NCBI GenBank assembly: GCA_944325035.1
Contig: CALUYM010000001.1
Coordinates: 62,001-126,000, forward strand
Source of the DNA: an uncultured Anaeroplasmataceae bacterium
Lineage (GTDB): Bacteria > Bacillota_I > Bacilli_A > Acholeplasmatales > Anaeroplasmataceae
Direction: 5' to 3'
Length of the DNA: 64,000 nt
Part shown: positions 46,288-55,561 of the stretch, one piece after another
Position numbering within the stretch: the first letter of the stretch is position 1
Layout: every line of letters starts with the position of its first letter
Notes under the pieces: generated by a model
Database searches by the model: none
Seen by the model: only the letters and a program-made list of their open reading frames with translations
What the model was told of the DNA's origin: nothing
Program-made: the position numbers and the translations under genes

Positions 46288-47010
46288 ATGAAAATATTTA
46301 TAACGATACTAAGTATTTTTTTATTATTTTCTTTTTTAGGGTGGTGTTTAGAAGTTATCTATCGCAGTATTCGCAATAAAAGATTTATAAATCCAGGATT
46401 TATGGTGGGAGTGACTTTACCAATATATGGTGCGGGAGCATTGATTTTATATTTAATTTTTTTAATAGATTTAAAGTTTATTACTGGGGCTTGGGAGATT
46501 GTTTTAAAGATTATTTTTTCATCTATATTACTAACATTAATTGAATTTGTAGCTGGTTATGTTGCATTAAAAGTCTATCATAATCGTCTTTGGGATTATT
46601 CTCATAAAAAATTTAATATTATGGGATTGATTTGTCCTGAGTTTTCATTTTATTGGACTTTGTTAACAATTGTTTTTTATTATTTGTTTTATCCGTGGTT
46701 AGGAAGTTTTGGCCAAAATGTTTATCTAAATCAATTTTTAATTTTAATATTAGGTATTTCCTTTGGAATATTTTTAGTTGATCTTATATATTCTATTAAA
46801 TTGCTTGATAAAATCCGTTCTTATGCCATTCAATTACAACAAACAGTTGATTTTGAGAACTTAAAACGCCAAGTTAGAGAAAAAACAAATAATGGATTGA
46901 AGCGAATTAAAGGTCTTTCTATTTTTAAAATCACTTACCGTGTTAGTCATTTTATCGATGAGGAAAGTCGAAAAATTCATGAAAGATTAAATAAAAACAA
47001 AAAGAATTAA
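46288..47010 (+). CDS. CmpB-like putative ABC transporter permease
   Basis: 240 residues with about six membrane spans; family hallmarks GWCLEVIYRSI, NPGFMVGVTLPIYGAGA and LWDYSHKKFNIMGLICPEFS match the ABC_trans_CmpB group of Bacillota. Its function is unproven despite the name. GGGGAGG precedes the start. The 60-residue C-terminal tail is basic and cytoplasmic-like. It lies upstream of a MacB-like transporter but is separated by a leader region with a hairpin. Confidence 0.85.
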   Translation: MKIFITILSIFLLFSFLGWCLEVIYRSIRNKRFINPGFMVGVTLPIYGAGALILYLIFLIDLKFITGAWEIVLKIIFSSILLTLIEFVAGYVALKVYHNRLWDYSHKKFNIMGLICPEFSFYWTLLTIVFYYLFYPWLGSFGQNVYLNQFLILILGISFGIFLVDLIYSIKLLDKIRSYAIQLQQTVDFENLKRQVREKTNNGLKRIKGLSIFKITYRVSHFIDEESRKIHERLNKNKKN

Positions 47011-47081
47011 TTGATTCACAAATATGAACAAAAAAATAAAAAATATATTGCAACAACGTGTTAAAAATGGTAGAATTTGCA

Positions 47082-47103
47082 TTGTATTACTCGTGTGATA
47101 CAA
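47082..47103 (+). promoter_or_regulatory. Hairpin in leader of MacB-like gene
   Basis: TTGTATTA/TGATACAA stem with a 6-base loop, 40 bases before the start codon and before the AGGAGG. May affect RNA stability or regulation; no known riboswitch pattern recognised. Confidence 0.35.
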
Positions 47104-47142
47104 GAGCTTAGTTTGCAGCAGAACAAGGAGGTATATTTTTTT

Positions 47143-49917
47143 ATGCTTAGATTAAAAAATATTACGAAAGATTACCGCGTCGCAGGACAAGATGTTCCAG
47201 CGTTAAAGGGTATCAACCTATCGTTCCGTTCTAGTGAATTTGTATCAATTTTAGGACCATCAGGTTGTGGGAAAACTACAACTTTAAATATTATTGGGGG
47301 TCTTGATCATTATACAGATGGGGATTTATTCATTGGCGGAAAAAGTACAAAGTTATTTAAAGATAGAGATTGGGATGTTTATCGAAATCATCGAATTGGC
47401 TTTATATTTCAAAGTTATAATTTAATTCCGCATCAGACTATTTTAGGAAATGTTGAATTAGCACTTACTATTGCTGGGGTTTCAAAAGAAGAAAGAACAG
47501 CTCGAGCTAAGAAAGCTATTGATCGTGTAGGATTACAAGGTCAATATTATAAACGTCCAAATCAATTGTCAGGAGGACAATGCCAAAGAGTTGCGATTGC
47601 TAGAGCATTAGTTAATGAACCAGATATTTTATTAGCTGATGAACCAACTGGTGCTTTAGATACACAAACATCTGTTCAAATTATGGATTTAATAAAAGAT
47701 ATTTCTAAAGATAAGTTAGTTATTATGGTTACTCATAATCCTGATTTAGCTGAGAAATATTCAACACGTATTATTCGCCTTCTTGATGGTCAGGTTCAGT
47801 CTGATTCAAACCCGTTTTCTGAAGAAGATGAAATTAAGGAAATTACTTCATTAGAGCTTAAGGATAAAAAAAGTGAAGAGATAGTTGTAGAAAAAGCTAA
47901 AATGCGTATGAGCACAGCTTTCCGTTTATCTTTTAGAAATTTATTATCTAAGAAAAAGCGAACTATTTTAACATGTATTGCTGGTTCAATTGGTATTGTT
48001 GGTGTTGCATCTGTTTTATCAGTTTCTCGAGGGGTTAAAGACTATATTGCTTCTATGCAAGATGATATGCTATCAGGTAATCCTATCACAATTTCTAAAA
48101 CAGGAATTGATTATAATGCTTTGATGAATGGAATGTCACTTACAGATAAAGCTGAGATTGTAAAAGAATCTGGATTAGTTAATGTTGATTCTTTAGTGGA
48201 ATACCTAGCCGCTAATCAAGATGTTTTAATGTCAATTTTAGTCAACAATGAAATTAACAAAGATTATGTTGATTATGTAAAATCAATGCCAGAAGATTTT
48301 TATTCCGCTATTAAACTTGATTATGGATTAGAAGTTACTAAATCAATTTATACCGATTTTAAGGTATATAATTCAGTTGCTAGCAAATATGATAAAACTC
48401 TATCCGTAAACGCAATCACGAATACATACAAAGGTATTATTGAACAATTACCTGAATATGCAGATTATTCTAATATCATTGTAAATCTAGTTAATTCGTT
48501 TGGACAGGGAATTGCAGATAATAATTATATAAAAACGCAATATGATATAGTTGATGGCACTCTTCCTCAAAATGCTAATGATATTTTAATTGTCTTAGGT
48601 GATGATGAAGAATTAACAGATCTTTTACTAGCTCAACTTGGTTATTACACAGAAGAAGAATTTTTAAATATTGTACATAAGGGCTTAAATGATGGATTTT
48701 ATAATCCTAATATAGATAAGAGACATTTTACATATGAAGAATTAAGAAATAAAAAATTTACTTGGTATCCTAACGATACAATTTATACTAAGACAAATAT
48801 TGAGAATGCTCCATTTACATATAAATACTATAAAGATGATGATTTTAAAAATGGTGTTGAGTTAAATATTTGTGGTATTGTTAAACCAAAATCAGGAATT
48901 TCATATGGAGCTTTGGAAAGTGGATTTTTATATACTGAAGATTTCGCTAGAATGGTTATTAAGAATAATTTAGAATCAGAAATTGTACATTTTGTTAACA
49001 AAAACCAAGGAGTATATGAATCTTCAATTAAATTTGATAGTTCGACTGGTCAAGTTACATTCCAAGGAATTGGTTACTTACTACAGTTTATATATGATAA
49101 TGACGCAAATCCTAATACAGATAATGTAGAAGGTAATCTTCCCGTTTTAGTTGGAGATAGCACTGGTTTTTCGAGTTCATTTATCTTCGGTATGAATACA
49201 CGTGCTGATTCATCTTCAATTTTAAACCAAGGCCAAATATCTGTTCGCTTGACCACGCGTTCATTAGGTGGAGAGAAATTGCCATCTATTATTAGTGTGT
49301 ATCCAACTGATTTTGATCAAAAAGATAATGTGACGAATTATTTGGATAAGTGGAATAGCGAAGATGATGTAACTTTTTATCGCTTTACAGATGATTTTGA
49401 AAAAACAGATGAATTAATTACACTATCTGCTTCATCATCAAGTCGTGAACATGATATCAAGTATACTGATACCGTTGGTATTATGATTGATATGATTAAT
49501 ATGATGATTAACATTATTACAATTGCACTTGTTTGTTTTTCATCACTTTCTTTAGTTGTATCAGCTGTAATGATAGGTATTATTACATATGTATCAGTTG
49601 TTGAAAGAACAAAAGAAATCGGAGTTATTCGTTCGCTTGGAGGAAGAAAGAAAGACGTATCTAATCTATTTAATGCTGAAACGATAATGATTGGCTTGTC
49701 AAGTGGTCTATTTGGTATATTTATAACAGGTATTTTATGCTTAGTTTTAAATCTAATCACAAATAAATTCTCACAAGTTGGTAATATAGCTAACTTAACA
49801 TTAAGCATTTCATTGATTATGATTTTTATAAGTGCTTTACTAACTGTTATTTCAGGTTTCTTCCCCGCACGTTCAGCTGCCAAACGAGATCCAGTTGAAG
49901 CTTTAAGAAGTGAATAA
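47143..49917 (+). CDS. MacB-like ABC transporter, ATPase fused to FtsX-type permease
   Basis: 924 residues. N-terminal ATPase (about 1-225): Walker [10 protein letters not shown], signature [15 protein letters not shown], Walker B ILLADEPTGALD, switch THNPDLAE. A first membrane span (about 275-295) follows, then a long extracellular domain (about 300-770), then three FtsX-type spans ending with RDPVEALRSE. Such type VII ABC proteins transduce force across the membrane to export peptides, drugs or lipoproteins or to signal. ATG at 47143 follows AGGAGG; there is no better upstream start. Monocistronic, with a terminator after it. Confidence 0.93.
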   Translation: MLRLKNITKDYRVAGQDVPALKGINLSFRSSEFVSILGPSGCGKTTTLNIIGGLDHYTDGDLFIGGKSTKLFKDRDWDVYRNHRIGFIFQSYNLIPHQTILGNVELALTIAGVSKEERTARAKKAIDRVGLQGQYYKRPNQLSGGQCQRVAIARALVNEPDILLADEPTGALDTQTSVQIMDLIKDISKDKLVIMVTHNPDLAEKYSTRIIRLLDGQVQSDSNPFSEEDEIKEITSLELKDKKSEEIVVEKAKMRMSTAFRLSFRNLLSKKKRTILTCIAGSIGIVGVASVLSVSRGVKDYIASMQDDMLSGNPITISKTGIDYNALMNGMSLTDKAEIVKESGLVNVDSLVEYLAANQDVLMSILVNNEINKDYVDYVKSMPEDFYSAIKLDYGLEVTKSIYTDFKVYNSVASKYDKTLSVNAITNTYKGIIEQLPEYADYSNIIVNLVNSFGQGIADNNYIKTQYDIVDGTLPQNANDILIVLGDDEELTDLLLAQLGYYTEEEFLNIVHKGLNDGFYNPNIDKRHFTYEELRNKKFTWYPNDTIYTKTNIENAPFTYKYYKDDDFKNGVELNICGIVKPKSGISYGALESGFLYTEDFARMVIKNNLESEIVHFVNKNQGVYESSIKFDSSTGQVTFQGIGYLLQFIYDNDANPNTDNVEGNLPVLVGDSTGFSSSFIFGMNTRADSSSILNQGQISVRLTTRSLGGEKLPSIISVYPTDFDQKDNVTNYLDKWNSEDDVTFYRFTDDFEKTDELITLSASSSSREHDIKYTDTVGIMIDMINMMINIITIALVCFSSLSLVVSAVMIGIITYVSVVERTKEIGVIRSLGGRKKDVSNLFNAETIMIGLSSGLFGIFITGILCLVLNLITNKFSQVGNIANLTLSISLIMIFISALLTVISGFFPARSAAKRDPVEALRSE

Positions 49918-49923
49918 TTACGC

Positions 49924-49955
49924 AGGAGTCAGTCAATCTGATTCCTTTTTTTTAA
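49924..49955 (+). terminator. Terminator after MacB-like gene
   Basis: AGGAGTCAG/CTGATTCCT stem with one G-U, 5-base loop, T-run. Confidence 0.8.
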
Positions 49956-50022
49956 TTTTAAATCTAAAATCTTGTTTAGAGTGCCTTAAAAGAGTATAAT
50001 GCTAACGAGTGGAGGAATTTTT

Positions 50023-50643
50023 ATGAAACCAGTTTTAATTGCGATTGCCGGAGGAAGTGCTTCAGGAAAAACAACTGTAGTTGATAAGATTCAAAAAAGT
50101 TTAAATTCAATTGATGTTACTATTATTAGGCATGATGATTACTACAAAGACCAACGTTACGTTGAGATGTTAGATAGGCAAAAGGTGAATTATGATCACC
50201 CTGATGCATTGGATAATAATTTATTAATAGAACAATTAGAGAAGCTTTTAGATGGTCAAACTATTGAAGCTCCTTTATATGATTTTAAACTTCACACAAG
50301 AAGTGATAAGGTTCGTCAAATATCACCAACTAAAGTTATAATTTTAGAAGGGATTTTAGTTTTAGAAGATAAACGCATTAGAGATTTAGCTGACATTAAA
50401 ATTTTTGTTGAGTCAGATGATGATATTCGTTTCATTCGTCGTTTAGTTAGAGATATTAATGAACGTGGGCGTAGTATGGATAGCGTAATAAATCAATACT
50501 TAACTACAGTAAAACCGATGTATTATGCATTTGTAAAGCCTTCAAAACGTTATGCGGATATTATTATTCCAAATGATAATACGCATGATGTGGCAGTAGG
50601 TGTAATTGTATCTAAAATTAAAGAAATTATAAACGAAAGGTAG
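50023..50643 (+). CDS. udk: Uridine kinase
   Basis: 206 residues. P-loop GGSASGKTT near the N-terminus, RHDDYYKDQ, NYDHPDALD, YDFKLHTR and RRLVRDINERGRS are the uridine kinase signature. It phosphorylates uridine and cytidine for pyrimidine salvage. Start at 50023 follows GTGGAGGA. Followed after 5 bases by mtnN, then mrp and an esterase, forming a probable salvage and housekeeping operon. Confidence 0.96.
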   Translation: MKPVLIAIAGGSASGKTTVVDKIQKSLNSIDVTIIRHDDYYKDQRYVEMLDRQKVNYDHPDALDNNLLIEQLEKLLDGQTIEAPLYDFKLHTRSDKVRQISPTKVIILEGILVLEDKRIRDLADIKIFVESDDDIRFIRRLVRDINERGRSMDSVINQYLTTVKPMYYAFVKPSKRYADIIIPNDNTHDVAVGVIVSKIKEIINER

Positions 50644-50648
50644 AAAAT

Positions 50649-51326
50649 ATGATTGGTGTTGTAGCAGCTATGGATACTGAAATTAATGATTTAATTAGTA
50701 TCATTGTTGAAAAAGAAGAAAAACAAATTGGAAAATATACATTTTATAATGGGAAAATTGATGGCGTAAAAGTAGTAATTTTAAAATGTGGAATTGGAAA
50801 AGTTTCTGCTGCTGTTGGTGTTTCATTAATGATTGAACTATATAAACCAAAATATATTATAAATACAGGAATTGCTGGAGGAGTTTCTGGTGTTTCATCA
50901 AAAGATATTATTTTGACTAAAACTCTAACTTATGGCGATGTGGATTGTACTATTTTTGGCTATGATTTTGGACAAGTGCCGCAAATGCCTTGCAAGTATC
51001 AAGTAGATGAAGTATTATTAAATAAGGTTACAAATGCTTTAAATGAAAAAAAATTAGCCTACAAATTAGGACATGCCATAACATTTGACTCATTTATTAC
51101 GAGCTTAAAAGGAAAGGCAATTAAAAAAGAGGATATTACAATTTGTGAAATGGAAGGAGCAGCAATTGCTCAAACATGTCATATATTAAATACACCTTTT
51201 TTAGGCATTCGCTATATATCAGATATTGTAGATAGCGAATCTCAAATTTCTGATTATCAAACATTTGAAACTGAAATGGCACATTTATCAAGTGCAATTA
51301 TAAAAAATATTATCGCTTTAATTTAA
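50649..51326 (+). CDS. mtnN: 5'-methylthioadenosine/S-adenosylhomocysteine nucleosidase
   Basis: 225 residues: IGVVAAMDTEINDL at the start, NTGIAGGVSG, and the catalytic region CEMEGAAIAQTC and ISDIVDSE with the active-site Asp. It cleaves methylthioadenosine and SAH, recycling SAM by-products and feeding AI-2 precursor. Close spacing to udk (5 bases) and mrp (14 bases) supports an operon. Confidence 0.96.
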   Translation: MIGVVAAMDTEINDLISIIVEKEEKQIGKYTFYNGKIDGVKVVILKCGIGKVSAAVGVSLMIELYKPKYIINTGIAGGVSGVSSKDIILTKTLTYGDVDCTIFGYDFGQVPQMPCKYQVDEVLLNKVTNALNEKKLAYKLGHAITFDSFITSLKGKAIKKEDITICEMEGAAIAQTCHILNTPFLGIRYISDIVDSESQISDYQTFETEMAHLSSAIIKNIIALI

Positions 51327-51340
51327 GGAATGGTGAGATT

Positions 51341-52150
51341 ATGGCTTGTAATAGTGATTGCAAGAATTGTACAATTAAAGGAAATTGTACGGAAAAAAAA
51401 TATTTTTCATTAAAAGAATCAAGAATTAAAAAGATTATTGCTGTTATGTCTGGTAAAGGTGGTGTTGGTAAATCAACTGTAACTGCCAATTTGGCATCGT
51501 TTATGGCTAAACGTGGTCATAAAGTCGGTATTTTAGATGCTGATATCACGGGACCTTCAATTCCTGCTGCATTTGGTGTTCATACACGTCTTGAGGGAAA
51601 TGAAAAAGTAATGTATCCAGCGACTAGTAAGAATGGAATAAAAATGGTTTCTGTTAATTTACTTTTAGATAAGGAAACGTCACCTGTTGTATGGCGTGGA
51701 CCAGTACTAGGAAGTGCAATTCGTCAATTCTATAGTGAATGCATTTGGGGTGATTTAGATTATTTATTTATAGATATGCCACCAGGAACTTCGGATATTC
51801 AATTGACAGTTTTGAATAATATTCCAGTCGATGGAGTAGTAATCGTAACAACTCCACAAGACTTGGTATCTATGGTAGTTTCAAAAGCGGTTACTATGAT
51901 TAAACAAATTGGTATTCCCATCGTTGGAGTTATAGAAAACATGTCATATATGGTTTGTCCTTGTTGTAACGAAAAAATCATGTTATTTGGACCAAGTCAC
52001 TTAGCAGATGAATGTTTAAAATATGGATTGAAATCACTAGGACAATTACCATTAAATTCAAAGATGACAAGTCTAATTGATGCTGGTAAGATTGAAGAAT
52101 ATGAAACTGATGAGTTTAATGTTGCTTTAAACGAAATTGAAACATTATAA
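51341..52150 (+). CDS. mrp: Mrp/NBP35-family Fe-S carrier ATPase
   Basis: 269 residues. A short N-terminal cysteine-rich extension (CNSDCKNCTIKGNC, residues 3-16) precedes the deviant Walker A GKGGVGKST, the GPSIPAAFG segment, and the C-terminal CPCC motif that bridges a 4Fe-4S cluster between subunits. It delivers Fe-S clusters to target enzymes, consistent with the hydrogenase and Hcp in this genome. The N-terminal cysteines resemble NBP35-type proteins. Confidence 0.94.
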   Translation: MACNSDCKNCTIKGNCTEKKYFSLKESRIKKIIAVMSGKGGVGKSTVTANLASFMAKRGHKVGILDADITGPSIPAAFGVHTRLEGNEKVMYPATSKNGIKMVSVNLLLDKETSPVVWRGPVLGSAIRQFYSECIWGDLDYLFIDMPPGTSDIQLTVLNNIPVDGVVIVTTPQDLVSMVVSKAVTMIKQIGIPIVGVIENMSYMVCPCCNEKIMLFGPSHLADECLKYGLKSLGQLPLNSKMTSLIDAGKIEEYETDEFNVALNEIETL

Positions 52151-52162
52151 GAGGAGATTTTT

Positions 52163-52876
52163 ATGAATAAAATTTATATGATTGGCGATTCAACTATGCA
52201 ATTTAATAATGCATATAGTTATCCGCAAACAGGTTGGGGACAAGTATTACCAATTTTTTGCCGTCCCGAGTATCAAATTATTGATTTAGCTAAAAATGGA
52301 CGTAGTTCGAAAAGCTTTATTGATGAGGGAAGATTTAAATATGTTGAAACTAATTTACAAAAAGGAGATTTTATCATTTGTCAATTTGGACATAATGATG
52401 AAAAAGATGACCCAGATAGATATACATCTCCAGAAGGAACTTATTTAGAAAACTTGGCATACTTTGCACGAGTTGCAAAAGAAAAAGAAGCTCATATTGT
52501 TTTTGCGACTAGTATTTCTCGTCGTTCATTTAAGGATGGTAAATGTGTTGATACTCATAAAGGATATCCACAAGCAATGCTTAAGTGGTGTGAAAAAGAA
52601 GGATATACTTGTATCGATTTAAATGGTTTAACTCTTTCTTTATACAACAAGTTAGGTGAAGAAGAAACTAAAAAATTCCATATGATTTTATCTCCAAATG
52701 TTTACCCTAATTACATTGATGGAAAAAATGATAACTCACATCTTGTTTATGAAGGTGCACATATGGTATCTGAACTATTTGTAAGAGCATTATACAAGAC
52801 AAATGATCCTTTAAAACAATGTTTTTTAGATTTAGATAATAAAGAAGAGATTGATTGGAAAATGTTAATTGATTAA
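52163..52876 (+). CDS. SGNH-hydrolase, rhamnogalacturonan acetylesterase-like
   Basis: 237 residues, no signal peptide. SGNH blocks: GDSTM (block I Ser, residue 9), the Gly in KNGRSSKSF, FGHND (block III Asn), and the DNSHLVYEGA block with the catalytic His. Closest by eye to rhamnogalacturonan acetylesterase types, which deacetylate pectic sugars, but cytoplasmic placement leaves the substrate open. Follows mrp by 12 bases after GAGGAGA. Confidence 0.85.
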   Translation: MNKIYMIGDSTMQFNNAYSYPQTGWGQVLPIFCRPEYQIIDLAKNGRSSKSFIDEGRFKYVETNLQKGDFIICQFGHNDEKDDPDRYTSPEGTYLENLAYFARVAKEKEAHIVFATSISRRSFKDGKCVDTHKGYPQAMLKWCEKEGYTCIDLNGLTLSLYNKLGEEETKKFHMILSPNVYPNYIDGKNDNSHLVYEGAHMVSELFVRALYKTNDPLKQCFLDLDNKEEIDWKMLID

Positions 52877-52900
52877 ATAAAATTAAGAATTCTAATAACA

Positions 52901-52940
52901 AAAGTTGATGCTAATCAAAGTTTTAGCATCAACTTTTATT
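52901..52940 (+). terminator. Strong terminator
   Basis: AAAGTTGATGCTAA/TTAGCATCAACTTT perfect 14-bp stem with T-rich tail, closing the udk-mtnN-mrp-esterase unit. Confidence 0.88.
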
Positions 52941-53024
52941 ACATACCTTTTATTAAAAATCATAGTCCACATTAGACTAAAATACAGCATAGAAACGTAA
53001 AATAATTCATGAATTTCAAGTTAA

Positions 53025-54467
53025 ATGGCTTTTGTGAAAACGGTTTCTCTTGTAAATGAAAACGTTTTATGTTATTATTTTTATGCAAATGGAGTTGATA
53101 GTGTGGAGTTAAAAGAAGTCTTAGACTTGTTTAACAGTGTAGTAGTTGAAATAGATAGATTAACTGGTAAAGTAATAGAGGGGTATTATGAGAATAAATT
53201 CCATTTAAAAGAGATGTCTTTGAGTACACTTTTTAAAAAAATTTTTCTAAATTATGATAATCCAGTAAATGCTAATGTTTTTAACTCACTAAAAAATTGG
53301 ATTTTAGAAACAGAAGGTTTAATTAATTCAACCTCGATTCGTTATGTTTCTTTACAAAATGTCGAAAGAACAGTTTATCTTCAAAAAAATACTACTGAAA
53401 AAAATATTATGCTAGCTTTTCAATTTTCTAAAGGAATTAAAAACTATCCACTCATGGATGGAGTAACTGGTTTGTACCAAAAAAATACTTTTGAACAAAT
53501 TGTAAATGCTAAAATCGAAAGAAATAAAAAACCATTTTTCTTTGGAGTTTTAGACATTGATAATTTTAAACATATAAATGATACTTATGGATATTTGCAT
53601 GGTGATTTTGTTTTACGCAAAGTAGGTAGTATTTTATTGGAAAGTTTTACCGATGGTTATGTAGCTAGAATTGGTGGAGATGAATTAGCTTTCATATGTG
53701 AAGATGAATGTGGATACCAACATGTTTGGGAAAGAGTAAAAAAAGTTTATGATTTGTTTAATGGTGAAAGACTTTTATCAAACAATTTAGAATATACAAC
53801 CTTTACAATGGGAATATCTCGTTTTGGAATTGATGCAAAATCATATGAAGATTTATATTCTAAAGCTAATAAAGCATTATACCGTGGAAAAAGAAAAGGA
53901 AAGAATTGTTTTATTGTGTATTTATCTGAACTACATAAAGATATTAAGATTGAAGAAAATAGTGTTAATGAACGTATTACTCAAAATGATGCACTTAATT
54001 TTCTAGCTAATTTAGTAGTAGTTTTAAATCGTCCATTAGATTTTGAAAAGAATTTAACTAAAAGTTTAATTATGATTCGAGATTATTTTCAGGTAGATTA
54101 TACAGCTCTTTTCAATGTTATCGATGGATTAGATGTTGTTCGTTTGAAAACAGAAACTGCTCAAATTATATATAAAGAAAGCTGTTTACATGAATTATAT
54201 CAACAACATACTATTGGTGATGTTGTAAATATAATGCGAGTTTATGATTTGTATCGTTCAAATGAAAAATTATATGAATTTTTACATAAAAGAAATAAGA
54301 TTATATCAATTATGCGAGTTAATATTATGCAAAACGATGAAGTCCTTGGAGTCTTAGAATTTGGTACGCTAAATGCCTCAAGATTCTTTTCTGTAAATGA
54401 AATTGAATTGGCTAAAGTAATTGCACGCATATATGCTAGTTTTAAGCAAAAAAGAAGTCAAAATTAG
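53025..54467 (+). CDS. GGDEF-domain protein, probable diguanylate cyclase, with C-terminal GAF-like domain
   Basis: 480 residues, no membrane spans. N-terminal ~140 residues form an unnamed sensor-like domain; the GGDEF domain (about 145-305) contains LDIDNFKHINDTYG and the active site GGDEL (217-221), which should still allow catalysis. No RxxD inhibitory site lies at the usual place before it. C-terminal ~140 residues look GAF-like. The start is weak: ATG 53025 has no ribosome site, and an overlapping 17-codon frame begins at 53009 (MNFKLNGFCENG, then TGA). It contrasts with the degenerate GGDEF/EAL protein at 30250-33324. It may be the active cyclase. Confidence 0.82.
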   Translation: MAFVKTVSLVNENVLCYYFYANGVDSVELKEVLDLFNSVVVEIDRLTGKVIEGYYENKFHLKEMSLSTLFKKIFLNYDNPVNANVFNSLKNWILETEGLINSTSIRYVSLQNVERTVYLQKNTTEKNIMLAFQFSKGIKNYPLMDGVTGLYQKNTFEQIVNAKIERNKKPFFFGVLDIDNFKHINDTYGYLHGDFVLRKVGSILLESFTDGYVARIGGDELAFICEDECGYQHVWERVKKVYDLFNGERLLSNNLEYTTFTMGISRFGIDAKSYEDLYSKANKALYRGKRKGKNCFIVYLSELHKDIKIEENSVNERITQNDALNFLANLVVVLNRPLDFEKNLTKSLIMIRDYFQVDYTALFNVIDGLDVVRLKTETAQIIYKESCLHELYQQHTIGDVVNIMRVYDLYRSNEKLYEFLHKRNKIISIMRVNIMQNDEVLGVLEFGTLNASRFFSVNEIELAKVIARIYASFKQKRSQN

Positions 54468-54480
54468 ACTTCTTTTTTCT
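54450..54480 (+). terminator. Terminator of GGDEF gene
   Basis: AAAAGAAGTC/GACTTCTTTT stem overlapping the stop codon, T-run. Confidence 0.8.
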
Positions 54481-54519
54481 TTTTAAAATATAATTAATAG
54501 CAAAAAAAAGTAATTGTGT

Positions 54520-54525
54520 TATAAT
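54520..54525 (+). promoter_or_regulatory. -10 box of the t6A operon
   Basis: TATAAT 18 bases before the tsaE start; -35 not clear. Confidence 0.45.
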
Positions 54526-54542
54526 GTAAATCGGTGATTAAC

Positions 54543-55001
54543 GTGCAAATTAAATTAAGTTCAAATTCGAATGAAAAAACTATTCAAATTGGAAAAATAA
54601 TTGGTGAAAATCTCCATGCCAAAGATGTTGTTTTATTGGTTGGAGACTTGTCTGCAGGAAAAACAACATTTACAAAAGGTTTAGGTCTAGGTTTAGGAGT
54701 AAAAAAAGTTATTAATTCACCAACTTTTACTATTGTTAAAGAATATCAAGGGAGTAATTATAAACTATATCATTTAGATTTATATCGTCTAAATGGGCTT
54801 GGCGATGACTTTGATTTAGAAGAGTATTTTGAATCAGATGGTGTTGTAGTAATTGAATGGCCACATCAAATAGAGGAATTAATCCCTTCTAATTATTTAG
54901 AAGTTGATATAAGACGAATTGATGAAAATAATCGTGAAATTACAATAACAAGTCATGGAAAATATTATGAAGATTTATTACAGAGGTTAAATTTATGCTA
55001 A
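54543..55001 (+). CDS. tsaE: tRNA t6A synthesis ATPase TsaE
   Basis: 152 residues. P-loop GDLSAGKTTFTKGLG near residues 35-49, SPTFTIVKEY and LYHLDLYR are TsaE hallmarks. It is the ATPase that drives the TsaD-TsaB complex in making threonylcarbamoyl-A37 on ANN-decoding tRNAs. Start is probably GTG at 54543, four bases after GGTGAT; the GTG at 54534 is in that site. Overlaps tsaB by 7 bases. First gene of tsaE-tsaB-rimI-ybaK-tsaD. Confidence 0.94.
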   Translation: MQIKLSSNSNEKTIQIGKIIGENLHAKDVVLLVGDLSAGKTTFTKGLGLGLGVKKVINSPTFTIVKEYQGSNYKLYHLDLYRLNGLGDDFDLEEYFESDGVVVIEWPHQIEELIPSNYLEVDIRRIDENNREITITSHGKYYEDLLQRLNLC

Positions 55002-55561
55002 GTTTAATTGTAGATTCAGCTACAAAAAAATTATATGTAGCGTTATTAAAAGATGACAAAATTTTATATGAAAATTATCAAGTTGGGCGTAATGATCATA
55101 GTAAGTATATTGTAACAATGATCGAAGAAGCTTTAGCAAAAAACAATATAGAAGTCTCAGCTTTGAATCAATTAATCGTAGGAATTGGACCAGGATCATA
55201 TACAGGTGTAAGAATGGCATTAACAGTTTTAAAAATGTTTGCATGCTTTAAGCAAGTTCCATTATATGAAATTTCAACCCTTTATTTAATGGCAAGTAAT
55301 GAAAAGGGACTTGTATCTGCCAGAATTGATGCAAGAAGAGGGAATGTTTTTGGAGCTATCTATGATATGAGTTGTGATATAGTTGTTAAACAAGAAGGAC
55401 TTTATCCAATGGATGAAATAAATGATGGTAAAATTATTGATGAAGAAAATTTTGTAGTAAATCCATTTAAAGTTCAACAAAAAGCTAAACTTGTTGAGAA
55501 TATTGATACTTTAATACCGAATTATTTACGTGATACGGAAGCGGAGCGAAATTTAAAGTGA
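54995..55561 (+). CDS. tsaB: tRNA t6A synthesis protein TsaB
   Basis: 188 residues of the ASKHA fold: LIVDSATKKLYVAL at the N-terminus, VGIGPGSYTGVRMAL and the RIDARRGNVFGAIY segment. It is the scaffold partner of TsaD. Shorter than Bacillus TsaB (about 230) at the C-terminus. Stop overlaps the rimI GTG start (GTGA). Confidence 0.93.
   Translation: MLSLIVDSATKKLYVALLKDDKILYENYQVGRNDHSKYIVTMIEEALAKNNIEVSALNQLIVGIGPGSYTGVRMALTVLKMFACFKQVPLYEISTLYLMASNEKGLVSARIDARRGNVFGAIYDMSCDIVVKQEGLYPMDEINDGKIIDEENFVVNPFKVQQKAKLVENIDTLIPNYLRDTEAERNLK

Noticed and set aside
53824..54006. 60-residue plus frame inside the GGDEF gene
   Set aside because: Alternate frame of the GGDEF coding region without a ribosome site.
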